Positions 1 through 8,089 of a stretch of 64,000 nucleotides of DNA are shown here, in pieces. The notes beneath the pieces were generated by a model. That model had not been told where the DNA came from. It ran no database searches and saw only the letters and a program-made list of their open reading frames with translations. Origin of the DNA: Winogradskyella tangerina (GTDB lineage Bacteria > Bacteroidota > Bacteroidia > Flavobacteriales > Flavobacteriaceae); NCBI RefSeq assembly GCF_003260205.1, contig NZ_QERF01000007.1, positions 62,001 to 126,000 of the forward strand. Reading direction: 5' to 3'. The first letter of the stretch is position 1. Each line of letters starts with the position of its first letter. The position numbers and the translations under genes were made by a program.

Positions 1-1017
1 GGTTGATTTAGGAGTTACAATAATTTCAGTCATTCCGACCTCCTGATTTATGAGGTTGTTACGCAATTCATCTGCGATTGGTTCTAGCGGTAGAAGACCA
101 AGTCTGAATTTAATCATCAGGGCATTTATGGCTTCGGTATCTCCTTTTACAGTAATGATATCGTGATATTTGAATTCGGTATCATCGGAAGGGAATTCAA
201 TAAATGGATCGTTTCCTTTTAAAACATTTGGGTGACGGCGTTTAATTCTCAAGATCGATACTTGATGTTCTTCTTCAAAATTCCATTTACCGATCTCAGT
301 TCCTAATAAAGGTGAAACAGAACGTACTCTCAATCGATAATAATCATCATTTACTTTGTATGCTTCAATCCATTTATGAAGTGTAGAACTTATATCAACT
401 GGTTTATTGTTCGTTTTATTACTTGGTAGTAATCGGTATCCAATAAATTTGAAATAGATCAATGTTAGTATTAATAAGGGTAATCCTATTAGAGCGAATT
501 CAAAGAAGGAGAAACCTTCCATGCCGCTTTCTAGCATGGTATTATTAACAATAATATTTGGCGGTGTACCTGTTAATGTTAGCAAGCCACCAGTATTAGA
601 ACCAAAGGCCACTGGCATTAATAATTTTGAAGGTAAGGTTCCTATACTCCAAGCCGAAGAAATAGTAACAGGCATTAATGTAGCAACAGTACCCGTATTA
701 CTAACAACACCAGATAGAAGGCCTGAACCTAAGGTGGTAATGAGTAATAGCTTAGTTGTGCTTTTACGAGCCATTTTAATAAATTGTTGTCCTGCTAATG
801 CTGTCCAACCTGTTTGTGATAATCCCTCTCCTATAATAAATAAAGCGGCGATCATAATTACTGTTGGATTACTGAAGCCGCTTAACGTTTCGGTTAGATC
901 TAATATCCCAAAGACAAATAAACTTAGCATAGATAGTAGGGCAATGATATCTGGTGTGAATTTTCCCCAAATGAAAAGTAGTATTGTACAGGTTAATATT
1001 ATTAGCATTAAAGTCAT
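1..1017 (-). CDS. SLC13/DASS-family permease with TrkA_C domain, 3' end beyond window
   Basis: The minus strand stays open from an ATG at 1017 to the window edge, 339 codons without a stop, so the C-terminus is missing. The first ~230 residues are hydrophobic and carry the SLC13 pattern: an NTGTVATLMP stretch, then GSNTGG and TGTPPNIIVNN, which are typical sodium-coupled anion permease hairpin motifs. After a last membrane segment (FFEFALIGLPLLILTLIYF) a soluble part follows with RVRSVSPLLGTEIGKWNFEE and TVKGDTEAINAL, the look of a TrkA_C (RCK_C) regulatory domain, as in YfbS-like permeases. The probable role is sodium-dependent uptake of sulfate or dicarboxylate; the substrate cannot be read from the sequence. 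It diverges from bshB1 across 240 bases. Confidence 0.85.
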   Translation of the reverse strand, partial: MTLMLIILTCTILLFIWGKFTPDIIALLSMLSLFVFGILDLTETLSGFSNPTVIMIAALFIIGEGLSQTGWTALAGQQFIKMARKSTTKLLLITTLGSGLLSGVVSNTGTVATLMPVTISSAWSIGTLPSKLLMPVAFGSNTGGLLTLTGTPPNIIVNNTMLESGMEGFSFFEFALIGLPLLILTLIYFKFIGYRLLPSNKTNNKPVDISSTLHKWIEAYKVNDDYYRLRVRSVSPLLGTEIGKWNFEEEHQVSILRIKRRHPNVLKGNDPFIEFPSDDTEFKYHDIITVKGDTEAINALMIKFRLGLLPLEPIADELRNNLINQEVGMTEIIVTPKST

Positions 1018-1225
1018 TTCTGAAGAGTTTTATGTTACTCTATAAAGTTAGAAATACTACCGTAAAGTTACAGGCAATGCTGTGTAATTATTATGACGAA
1101 TGTCATGCTTTTACTGAATTGTGAATTATTCAATTTTATAGGGGTAATTAAGAAAAAATATGTCGAGAATTGAAACGAAACCGTTTGCGAATTAAAAAGA
1201 AATCGAGAATCTATAACCTTTTTAA

Positions 1226-1233
1226 TATTTTTG
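1226..1233 (+). promoter_or_regulatory. -7 box (TATTTTTG) upstream of bshB1
   Basis: TATTTTTG matches the Bacteroidota TAnnTTTG -7 element and ends 24 nt before the bshB1 ATG. I see no clear TTG -33 element at the usual spacing. Confidence 0.5.
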
Positions 1234-1257
1234 GCATTACAGAAAATCACATAACAC

Positions 1258-1980
1258 ATGAAATTAGACATTTTAGCTATTGGAGCACATCCAGATGACG
1301 TTGAATTAGGCTGTGGAGCAACTATCGCAAAAGAGGTTGCAAATGGTAAAAAAGTTGGCATTATTGATCTAACGAGAGGCGAATTAGGTACTCGTGGAAC
1401 TGCTGAAACTCGTGATGAAGAGTCTAGCAATGCTGCGGAAATTTTAAATGTGGTTATGCGAACAAATATGGAATTTGCAGATGGATTTTTCATTAATGAT
1501 AAAGCCCATCAATTAGAGCTCATTAAAGAAATCCGAAAGTACCAACCTGAAATAGTATTATGCAATGCTATTGAAGATAGACATATAGATCACGGTAAGG
1601 GAAGTCAATTGGTTAGTGATGCTTGTTTTTTAAGTGGATTACGTAAAATTGACACAAAACATGAGGATGAGGATGATTGGCAACTACCATGGCGACCAAA
1701 AGCAGTTTATCATTATGTACAGTGGAAAGACTTACAACCCGATATTGTAGTTGACGTTTCAGGATATATGGACAAAAAAATGGAAGCTGTATTGGCTTAT
1801 AAAACTCAATTCTTTGATCCAGATAGTAAAGAACCTGAAACTCCGATTTCAAGCAAGAACTTCACAGATAGTATAACGTATAGGGCCAGGAACATGGGCC
1901 GTCTTATCGGAACTGAATTTGGCGAAGGATTCACTGTAGAACGTTACCCTGCAGTTGATTCTCTGTTTGATTTAATTTAG
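1258..1980 (+). CDS. bshB1: Bacillithiol biosynthesis deacetylase BshB1
   Basis: A 240-residue PIG-L/LmbE-family zinc deacetylase that removes the acetyl group from GlcNAc-malate, the second step of bacillithiol synthesis. The zinc motif GAHPDDVELGCG lies at residues 8-19, followed by TRGELGTRG and RHIDHGKG, which carries the third zinc histidine. Length and the run GELGTRGTAETRDEE match BshB1 rather than general LmbE proteins. It is preceded by a good -7 box and followed by a hairpin terminator, so it looks monocistronic. bshA and bshC are not in this window. Bacillithiol is the low-molecular-weight thiol of many Flavobacteriia, which fits the host. Confidence 0.93.
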   Translation: MKLDILAIGAHPDDVELGCGATIAKEVANGKKVGIIDLTRGELGTRGTAETRDEESSNAAEILNVVMRTNMEFADGFFINDKAHQLELIKEIRKYQPEIVLCNAIEDRHIDHGKGSQLVSDACFLSGLRKIDTKHEDEDDWQLPWRPKAVYHYVQWKDLQPDIVVDVSGYMDKKMEAVLAYKTQFFDPDSKEPETPISSKNFTDSITYRARNMGRLIGTEFGEGFTVERYPAVDSLFDLI

Positions 1981-1990
1981 AATAGGGTAC

Positions 1991-2028
1991 AAAAAAAGCC
2001 CTTCATTTCTGAAAGGCTTGGTCTTTTT
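1991..2028 (+). terminator. Rho-independent-type terminator after bshB1
   Basis: AAGCC and TTCA pair with TGAA and GGCTT around a TTTC loop, with one C/A mismatch (stem 1996-2019). GGTCTTTTT follows. It sits 10 nt past the bshB1 stop and next to the 3' end of the opposing tRNA-His. Confidence 0.6.
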
Positions 2029-2104
2029 GGGTGGAAGATCGGTCTCGAACCGACGACCTCCTGAACCACAATCAGGCGCTCTAACCAACTGAGCTACAAC
2101 CACC
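2029..2104 (-). tRNA. tRNA-His (GTG)
   Basis: Reading the minus strand gives a full cloverleaf: D-arm (AGCTCAGTTGGTTAGAGC), anticodon arm CCTGA-TTGTGGT-TCAGG with anticodon GTG, and T-loop TTCGAGA. An extra 5' G at 2104 opposes C73 at 2030, the G-1:C73 identity pair of histidine tRNA. CCA is not fully encoded. In the acceptor stem, positions 5:68 and 6:67 read as U-U. A promoter lies 17 nt upstream. Confidence 0.95.
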
Positions 2105-2120
2105 ATTTTAATTAGGATTG

Positions 2121-2150
2121 CAAATGTAAACGATTTACGTTTTTCTGCAA
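2121..2150 (-). promoter_or_regulatory. Promoter of tRNA-His (TTG-N19-TACATTTG)
   Basis: On the minus strand TTG (2150-2148) is followed after exactly 19 nt by TACATTTG (2128-2121), a full match to the Bacteroidota sigma-A consensus. The tRNA 5' end is 17 nt downstream. Confidence 0.75.
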
Positions 2151-2194
2151 AACCTTTTTTTAGTTATTTATTTCTTTAATCTCTGATATAACCG

Positions 2195-3772
2195 TTATTC
2201 AAACGTTTTGTCTACGGTAATACGGTCGCTTCTATTTGCTAATTCCCATGCGGTATGAAATACCAATCGCGCTCGATTTTCAAGCAGGTCGTACTCAATT
2301 TTGTCTGCTGTATCACTAGGTCTATGGTAATCATCGTGCGTTCCATTAAAATAGAATATTACTGGAACGTTGTTTTTTGCAAAATTGTAATGATCTGACC
2401 TGTAATAAAAACGATTTGGGTCATTTTTGTCATTATAGGTATAATCTAATTCAACATTACAATATTTACTATTTACCTCTTCAGAAATTTCATGTAACTC
2501 AGTACTTAGTTTATCACTACCTATTAAATAAACATAATTTCTTTCTCCTTCTTTTCGCTTCGGATCAGTTCTACCAATCATGTCGATGTTTAAGTTAGCA
2601 ACAGTGTTTTCCAACGGAAAAACAGGGTCATTATCCGTATAATGTCTAGAACCTAAAAGACCTTTCTCTTCACCAGTAACATGTAAGAACAAAATTGAAC
2701 GCTTTGGGCCATTACCAGCCTTTTCAGCCATTTTGAACGCTTCAGCAATTTCTACGATAGCTACTGTGCCTGAACCATCATCGTCCGCTCCGTTGTAAAT
2801 TTCGCCGTTCTTCACACCTTCATGATCCAGATGAGCGGAAATTACAATAATCTCATTTGGGTGTTCTGATCCTTCAATAAAAGCAACTACATTTTCAGAC
2901 ATAACTTGTTCAGCTGTATTCTCTACAGATATGTCCATTTTTGTATTTAAAACAGTGGGTTTAGAATCTTCTTCAATCTTACTGTAGATAGCTTTCCCCA
3001 TATTGGCATTAATCATTAACATCATCATTTCTGGCTCATTGCTTTTTAATGATAAACGCCCAGAAACGCCGGCAGCTGCTTGTCTTTGGTAATAAGGTGC
3101 ATATCTTTGAAATAAATTGTTGTCCATAAAAATGAGACCCTTAGCGCCTTGATCTCTTGCCGCATCTCTCTTACTCGATAAAGATTGACGTCCATAAGAC
3201 CATTTGGTGTTTTCTTGACTTCCAGAGGTAACATAATTTCCTGCCTCATCCTTAGGTTCACCAGCTTTGGCTAAAACAATTTTTCCTTTAACATCTATTC
3301 CATTATAATCTGAATAATTATCGGCATGAATGCCATAGCCGACATATACAATATCATCGACTGACAGGTTGGTTTTTCCGGAAGATCTGAGAACGATATG
3401 ATCTTCAAAGCTTGAAAACGGAGTTCCGTTAACAGATATCTTCGCTTCTGCAACTCCTTGTTTTTCTAACGGGACTTCTTGAAAGTAATCGTCATTTCCT
3501 AATGGCGTAGCAACATCTATAGCTTTATATTGCTTTTTGAGATATTCTACGGCTAATTTCTGACCGTTTTCACCAGTATTTCTTCCTTCAAATTCATCTG
3601 AAGCATATACATAAAGCATTTCTTTAAGTTCATCTGAGGTAATGGTATTAGCATATTCAACCGGATCGACTATTTTTTCTTCGTTAAGTTGTGATGAAGA
3701 TTGGTTGCTTTTTGATGAGGTACCACAGCCAAATAATACTGATATACCCAAAAGCATAAGATTTTTTTTCAT
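2195..3772 (-). CDS. M28 family zinc aminopeptidase lipoprotein with PA domain
   Basis: A 525-residue exported peptidase. The N-terminus is a lipoprotein signal with lipobox LFGC (Cys16). Residues ~120-285 form a PA-type insert (VYVGYGIHADNYSDYNGIDVKG, then IVLAKAGEP). The M28 catalytic domain follows: H314 (SAHLDHEG), D330 (GADDDGSG), catalytic and ligand pair E368/E369 (TGEEKGLLG), D397 (NIDMIGR) and H483 (DDYHRPSDTADKI). All five zinc ligands are present, so it should be an active di-zinc aminopeptidase on the cell surface or in the periplasm. A shorter paralogue lies directly upstream on the same strand, separated by about 100 nt. The peptide substrate is unknown. Confidence 0.92.
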   Translation of the reverse strand: MKKNLMLLGISVLFGCGTSSKSNQSSSQLNEEKIVDPVEYANTITSDELKEMLYVYASDEFEGRNTGENGQKLAVEYLKKQYKAIDVATPLGNDDYFQEVPLEKQGVAEAKISVNGTPFSSFEDHIVLRSSGKTNLSVDDIVYVGYGIHADNYSDYNGIDVKGKIVLAKAGEPKDEAGNYVTSGSQENTKWSYGRQSLSSKRDAARDQGAKGLIFMDNNLFQRYAPYYQRQAAAGVSGRLSLKSNEPEMMMLMINANMGKAIYSKIEEDSKPTVLNTKMDISVENTAEQVMSENVVAFIEGSEHPNEIIVISAHLDHEGVKNGEIYNGADDDGSGTVAIVEIAEAFKMAEKAGNGPKRSILFLHVTGEEKGLLGSRHYTDNDPVFPLENTVANLNIDMIGRTDPKRKEGERNYVYLIGSDKLSTELHEISEEVNSKYCNVELDYTYNDKNDPNRFYYRSDHYNFAKNNVPVIFYFNGTHDDYHRPSDTADKIEYDLLENRARLVFHTAWELANRSDRITVDKTFE

Positions 3773-3876
3773 AACAATAGAGGTTTTAAGAACGGATTTA
3801 TTGCAAAATTTGCTAAAAATACAAAATTCGAAATGTCTTGAAGTTTAGGCCCTTCGGCATTTAACAAACTTTAACA

Positions 3877-4908
3877 CTAGATAATTTCAGCCTTAATAGG
3901 GAAAGGTGAATTAGCCAAATACCACGCTGTTGCAAAGATTAGCTTTGTGCGTTTTTCTAAAAGCTGGTAATTAATTTTGTCCGCGGTATCTGTTGGCTGT
4001 GTGTAGTCTTCATGTTCTCCGTTAAAGAAAAATACAACAGGAATATCTTTTAGCGCGAAGTTGTAATGATCAGATCTATAGAAATAGCGATTTGGGTCGC
4101 TATCCTCATTGTATTTGTAATCTAAATCTAAGTTTGTAAAGTTCGAATTTGCCTCTTGAATTACAAAATGAAGTTCGGTACTAATACGATCAGCACCAAT
4201 TACATAAATATAATCCTCATTATCCTCATGCCTTTCATCAACGCGTCCTATCATGTCTATATTTAGGGTGCTAATAGTATTTTCCATGGGAAAGATAGGG
4301 TTATTGGTGTAATAACGCGATCCATGTAGGCCCACTTCTTCTGCCGTTACATGCAAAAAGACAATACTGCGCTTAGGACCATTTCCGTCTTCAGCAGCCA
4401 CTTTGAACGCTTCGGCCATTTCAAAAACAGCCGCTGTTCCAGAGCCATTATCGTCAGCTCCAGAATATATTTGTCCATCTACAATTCCTTCATGATCAGA
4501 ATGGGCAGCGATATAAATGTACTCATCCGGAAATTCAGAACCTTCGATAAACGCTATTACATTTTGAGATGCATTAAGGTCATCTGGCAGGGCTTCTTTG
4601 GGAACTTTTTGAAAATAATCCGGATGTGATTCTGGTGCAGCAATATCTAAGTCTTTATAATAATTCCTGATATAATCACATACCATATTATGACCATCTT
4701 CGCCTGTCATTCGGCCTTCGTATTTATCCGAGGACACTTCTTCTACAAAAGTTTTGAGTTCTTCTGCGTTGATCGTTTTGAGATAATTTTCTACAGTGCT
4801 TTTATCTTCGTAAGAAATACTTTCCTTTAAATTCTCAATTTTTTCACTATGTCTAACTGTAGAACATGAACCTACAAGAACGAGGGCGGAGGCGACTAAA
4901 AATTTCAT
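3877..4908 (-). CDS. M28 family peptidase-like lipoprotein, PA domain absent, one zinc ligand replaced
   Basis: A 343-residue tandem paralogue of the gene at 2195-3772. It has a lipoprotein signal (LVGSC, Cys15). After a matching N-terminal region ending DYFQKVPKEAL it jumps at once to SQNVIAFIEGSE, so about 187 residues (the PA domain of the paralogue) are missing. H136, D152, E190/E191 and D218 match the zinc and catalytic residues, but the final ligand motif DYHRPSDT of the paralogue reads DYTQPTDT here (Thr303 for His). The reading frame is intact and codon use is normal, so it is a maintained gene rather than debris. It may be inactive, altered in metal use, or rescued by the nearby H299. 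Confidence 0.88.
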   Translation of the reverse strand: MKFLVASALVLVGSCSTVRHSEKIENLKESISYEDKSTVENYLKTINAEELKTFVEEVSSDKYEGRMTGEDGHNMVCDYIRNYYKDLDIAAPESHPDYFQKVPKEALPDDLNASQNVIAFIEGSEFPDEYIYIAAHSDHEGIVDGQIYSGADDNGSGTAAVFEMAEAFKVAAEDGNGPKRSIVFLHVTAEEVGLHGSRYYTNNPIFPMENTISTLNIDMIGRVDERHEDNEDYIYVIGADRISTELHFVIQEANSNFTNLDLDYKYNEDSDPNRYFYRSDHYNFALKDIPVVFFFNGEHEDYTQPTDTADKINYQLLEKRTKLIFATAWYLANSPFPIKAEII

Positions 4909-4926
4909 TTAATGGTTTGGTTTGCG

Positions 4927-4934
4927 CAAAAATA
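4927..4934 (-). promoter_or_regulatory. -7 box (TATTTTTG) upstream of the M28-like paralogue
   Basis: The minus strand reads TATTTTTG, a full TAnnTTTG match, ending 18 nt before the ATG at 4908. Confidence 0.5.
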
Positions 4935-4974
4935 AGTTAAAAGCACATAAATAGCTTTACACCTTTGTGAAATA

Positions 4975-5313
4975 TTAAAAATCTTCATCAATTTCAATAT
5001 CCTCTAGTAATTCTTTAGAATCTTCGAGATTCTCTTCATCTCGCTGTTCTAATTGATCTGTGTTACCTATTTCTGAAGTGCTAAAAATGCTTTTATAAAT
5101 GGTTAGAGACAAAGCTATTATGACCATTATAAAAATATATTGAATGGTTTTGGTTTTGGATTTTTCTTTTTTCGAAATTAATAGTATTAATAAACCACAA
5201 ACGAAGGCTACAATGATTGGTATTACCGACAAGTTTGATAGGGGAGTTACAGCCAAAACTACAGCTAAAATAGCAGCAATGAATCCTAAAGCGATTAAAA
5301 GTTTTTTAAGCAT
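4975..5313 (-). CDS. Small membrane protein of unknown function
   Basis: 112 residues with three predicted transmembrane segments (around 4-22, 27-47 and 57-76) and a strongly acidic tail rich in Glu and Asp (residues 85-112, EEDSKELLEDIEIDEDF-like). I recognise no domain. It starts 20 nt after the DUF3108 gene stops on the same strand, so the two are probably co-transcribed. The positive-inside rule would place the KKEKSKTK loop in the cytoplasm. Its function is not inferable from the sequence. Confidence 0.65.
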   Translation of the reverse strand: MLKKLLIALGFIAAILAVVLAVTPLSNLSVIPIIVAFVCGLLILLISKKEKSKTKTIQYIFIMVIIALSLTIYKSIFSTSEIGNTDQLEQRDEENLEDSKELLEDIEIDEDF

Positions 5314-5333
5314 AACTTATTTTGGTTTTAAGA

Positions 5334-6113
5334 TTAATTTTTGAGTCCTGTTGCAGATTGAATTTTCAATTCTCCATTACCAACTGGAATTTTGAATTTT
5401 GCATATACAGGAATCTTATTTGCGTCTGCAGTTAGCCACAATAAGTTGGCGTTTTTCCCTCTCAGAACATCACTCCCTTTAAGCGAAATCGCCAGTTTGT
5501 AACATTCTTTTGTTCCAATCTTTGTTGAAATGGTTTCTTTCCCTATATACTTTAGGGTTATTACATTTTCTTCATTATCAAAAAGTACGGTGAAGTCTTG
5601 TTGATCTCCCGGATTTGCTTTATGAATATCAAGATTCCTTATATAATAAAGTGTAGCAACAATATCCTTTGTTGATGGTTTAATGGTTACGTTTTTATTT
5701 TCATCCCAAGTTTTGCCATCCTTTCTTTTTTTTCGTTTGAGGCTCTTAACCAAATTGGCTTTATGATTGTATTTGTATTGCATAAACTTGTAATAGCCGC
5801 CTTCACTGATATCCCTTTTGTACAAATATGGCGTTAAGGTTTTTGGATTGACATAACTCTCATACAAATCTCTAATCTTGAAAAAGTTGTCCCATTTCTC
5901 GTAAGTTGTGGCTGTACATTTGAGTCGCATTAAAGTACTTTTTGAAGTTTTAACTTCACTTGTTTCCATTTTTATCTGAGCAATGTCAGTTAATAAGCCA
6001 GACATATTATAAGATGCCGAATACACTAATTTTTCGCCTACAGCAACGGTTTTATTTTGCCCGATACACAATGTGGCGAAGGATATAAAGAATAAGAGTA
6101 AGTAAGCTTTCAT
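5334..6113 (-). CDS. DUF3108 domain-containing exported protein
   Basis: 259 residues with a signal peptide ending CIGQ, then the DUF3108 pattern: GEKLVYSASYNMSGLL near residues 27-42, repeated beta strands, RDLYESYVNPKTLTPYLYKRDI, and a C-terminal part where a reporter-like strand pair precedes LWLTADANKIPVYAKFKIPVGNGE. DUF3108 proteins are periplasmic beta-rich proteins thought to have a lipocalin-like or LolA-like fold; no function is established. The gene heads a short operon with the 112-residue membrane protein. Upstream is a 170-nt gap before tRNA-Ser on the other strand. Confidence 0.85.
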   Translation of the reverse strand: MKAYLLLFFISFATLCIGQNKTVAVGEKLVYSASYNMSGLLTDIAQIKMETSEVKTSKSTLMRLKCTATTYEKWDNFFKIRDLYESYVNPKTLTPYLYKRDISEGGYYKFMQYKYNHKANLVKSLKRKKRKDGKTWDENKNVTIKPSTKDIVATLYYIRNLDIHKANPGDQQDFTVLFDNEENVITLKYIGKETISTKIGTKECYKLAISLKGSDVLRGKNANLLWLTADANKIPVYAKFKIPVGNGELKIQSATGLKN

Positions 6114-6244
6114 AAAATTGGTTTGAGATTATAACGTTAACACTAACATATATTGTGCCGAAAATACAATCCAATTTTTAATGATGCTAATTTTATTTGG
6201 TAATCAATTCGTCTATTTAAATTTGAAAAAACTAAAAAAACCCT

Positions 6245-6274
6245 TTGGCAACATCAAAAAGGGTTTTATATTTG
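6245..6274 (+). promoter_or_regulatory. Promoter of tRNA-Ser (TTG-N19-TATATTTG)
   Basis: TTG at 6245-6247 and TATATTTG at 6267-6274 are separated by 19 nt, a full Bacteroidota housekeeping promoter. The tRNA begins 11 nt later. Confidence 0.75.
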
Positions 6275-6285
6275 CATCCGCTATC

Positions 6286-6370
6286 GGAGAAATGGCAGAG
6301 TGGTCGAATGCACTGGTCTTGAAAACCAGCGAGGGTCACACCTCCGGGGGTTCGAATCCCTCTTTCTCCG
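6286..6370 (+). tRNA. tRNA-Ser (TGA)
   Basis: The acceptor stem GGAGAAA pairs perfectly with TTTCTCC, with discriminator G at 6370. The anticodon arm is CTGGT-CTTGAAA-ACCAG, anticodon TGA. A long variable arm (GCGAGGGTCACACCTCC) marks the serine class. The T-arm is GGGGG-TTCGAAT-CCCTC, with one G/T pair. Length is 85 nt; CCA is not encoded. Confidence 0.96.
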
Positions 6371-6376
6371 CAAAAT

Positions 6377-6410
6377 AAACCCACAACACGCGTTGTGGGT
6401 TTTATTTTTT
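6377..6410 (+). terminator. Terminator after tRNA-Ser
   Basis: AACCCACAAC and GTTGTGGGTT form a 10-bp perfect stem around ACGC, followed by TTATTTTTTT. It starts 7 nt after the tRNA. Confidence 0.85.
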
Positions 6411-6871
6411 TGAATGGTGAACGTTCACGTATATAAGTTTAAAAGAACAAAATCATATTGAGCGAAGCTCAAATAGGGTTTTATACTACGCTAGGGCAGT
6501 TATTTAGATTAATAAGTATTCCTTTTTCCTCCATATAGCGAAAGCCTCAACTCTAATAAGTATTATATTTATTGGGTTTCATTATTTCATTATGCCGTTG
6601 ACAGAGCCATAAATGACCTTAAAATTAGATTTGATTTAAGTTTATTTTTTTCCGATAGATTTTTAACATATTACCGTCAAGATTAATGTAATGCTATTAT
6701 TCGACCAATTTTTTGGTATTTAATCAATTAATTTCATCCCTTCAGGTTATTAGCAATATATTCGAATTAAAGCCCTGTGCTTCAGTGTCAGAATTACAAC
6801 TTATGGTATGAAGCACATAATTAATTATTATGAATTTAGTGATAGAAATATCATTACAATAAACAATTATT
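6411..6871. other. Gene-free stretch, about 460 bases
   Basis: No coding frame or exact promoter match is visible. The only structure is a small hairpin, TTGAGC-GAA-GCTCAA at 6458-6472, inside a sequence (CATATTGAGCGAAG) that resembles the intergenic repeat fragment seen near recG. The rest is AT-rich and featureless to my reading. Confidence 0.5.
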
Positions 6872-8050
6872 ATGCACAAATCGACATTAGAAATCTCTAC
6901 AATGTTACCGTCAGATGCTGCTAAAGCGGTTTTTGAAACAGCTAGAGCACGTCGCCATGAAACTGAAGAATCAAGAAGATTAGCACCAGCGCTGGTAGAC
7001 CACTTAAAGGAAACAGGTTTATTTAGATTAGGCCTACCAAAATTTCTGGGAGGTTGGTCAGATGATCCAATTGAAGTATTAAAAGCTTATGAAATTCTCA
7101 GTAGTGGAGAAGCTGCTGCTGGTTGGAGTGCCTGGAATAACCACTTGGCTTGTACTTTTGGTCGTTTTCTCGATGAAGAGAGTATGAGAGAAATTTATAA
7201 AGATGGCTCACATGTTTATGCGAATTCTGCTCGCCCAGAAGGTGTGGCGGAAATTGTATCCGGTGGATATAAAGTAAACGGACGTTGGACCTTAGTATCT
7301 GGATGTGAAATTTCAGATTGGTTTGCCTTGCGTTGCCTTGTTACAGGTGAAGGATTACCTAACACACTTGGCCCTGGCGCAAAACTTAAGTTGTTTTTTA
7401 TACCTAAGGAGGCCATTAATGTTATCGACACATGGCATGTTGGTGGATTAAGAGGTACTGGTAGCCACGATATTGAAGTTAAAGATCATTTTGTGCCTGA
7501 AGCTTATGCTGTTGATTTTGAGAGTCCGGTAGCCATTGATAGTCCTTATAGTCGTTTACCGATTGGATGTATGAATGCGGCTGGAAATGCAGCAATCGCA
7601 CTTGGTATTTTTAGCGCAGCATTAGATGATTTTGTGAAGATTTGTTTCGAAAAGATAACTCCAGGTAAAAATCCTGATTTACGAGACAGAGATCGTGTGC
7701 AGGATGTCATTGCGAAAAGTAAAACTTTGTTAGCTGCTTCAAGATGTCAGCTTCATAATTCTGTGTCTGTTATCTGGGAAGAAGCCCAAGCAGGAAATGA
7801 ATATACAGATATACAATTAGCTGATGTTTGGACAGCCTCGCACCAGGCCGCTGTAACAGCGAGATCAATGGTTTCTGAAATCTATGCAGCTGCCGGAACC
7901 GTAGCACTTTACACAAAAAACATCATTGAGCGTGCGCACAGAGATGTATATGCTGTAAATCAGCATGGAATTGTACAACCGCTTTGGATGAAGCAGGCTG
8001 GAATGGCTTATGTAGGATTAAAGCCTACAGGTGCAATGTTCAGAATTTAG
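6872..8050 (+). CDS. Acyl-CoA-dehydrogenase-fold flavoprotein (group D monooxygenase-like)
   Basis: 392 residues with the acyl-CoA dehydrogenase layout: a helical N-terminus (ARARRHETEESRRLAPALVDHLKETGLFRLGLPKFLGG), a middle beta domain (GYKVNGRWTLVSGCEISDWFA, then WHVGGLRGTGSHDIEV at ~186-201), and a C-terminal four-helix domain of the Acyl-CoA_dh_2 type. The motif GGLRGTGS and the final IVQPLWMKQAG region resemble flavin-dependent hydroxylases such as the HpaB-type or HsaA-like oxygenase components rather than true beta-oxidation enzymes. No flavin reductase lies alongside it. A FemAB/GNAT-like gene follows after 39 nt on the same strand. The substrate is unknown. A second in-frame ATG at codon 11 is an alternative start. 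Confidence 0.8.
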   Translation: MHKSTLEISTMLPSDAAKAVFETARARRHETEESRRLAPALVDHLKETGLFRLGLPKFLGGWSDDPIEVLKAYEILSSGEAAAGWSAWNNHLACTFGRFLDEESMREIYKDGSHVYANSARPEGVAEIVSGGYKVNGRWTLVSGCEISDWFALRCLVTGEGLPNTLGPGAKLKLFFIPKEAINVIDTWHVGGLRGTGSHDIEVKDHFVPEAYAVDFESPVAIDSPYSRLPIGCMNAAGNAAIALGIFSAALDDFVKICFEKITPGKNPDLRDRDRVQDVIAKSKTLLAASRCQLHNSVSVIWEEAQAGNEYTDIQLADVWTASHQAAVTARSMVSEIYAAAGTVALYTKNIIERAHRDVYAVNQHGIVQPLWMKQAGMAYVGLKPTGAMFRI

Positions 8051-8089
8051 TATCCAAAAAGAATTAGTTCTCAAATTTTAAGCAAACCT

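Noticed and set aside
521..1045. Plus-strand ORF of 174 codons
   Set aside because: It is the antisense shadow of the truncated SLC13 permease on the minus strand, which has clear family motifs and is open for 339 codons.
1068..1493. Minus-strand ORF of 141 codons
   Set aside because: It overlaps the start of bshB1 in the other direction, has no recognisable motif, and crosses the bshB1 promoter.
2195..4908. One frameshifted gene rather than two M28 genes
   Set aside because: Each copy has its own signal peptide, start, full catalytic domain and stop; the shorter copy has its own -7 box.
6181..6378. Plus-strand ORF covering tRNA-Ser
   Set aside because: It includes the tRNA promoter and gene; its translation has no protein-like pattern.
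6458..6472. Hairpin TTGAGC-GAA-GCTCAA as a terminator
   Set aside because: No T run follows and no gene ends nearby; it looks like part of a repeat fragment.
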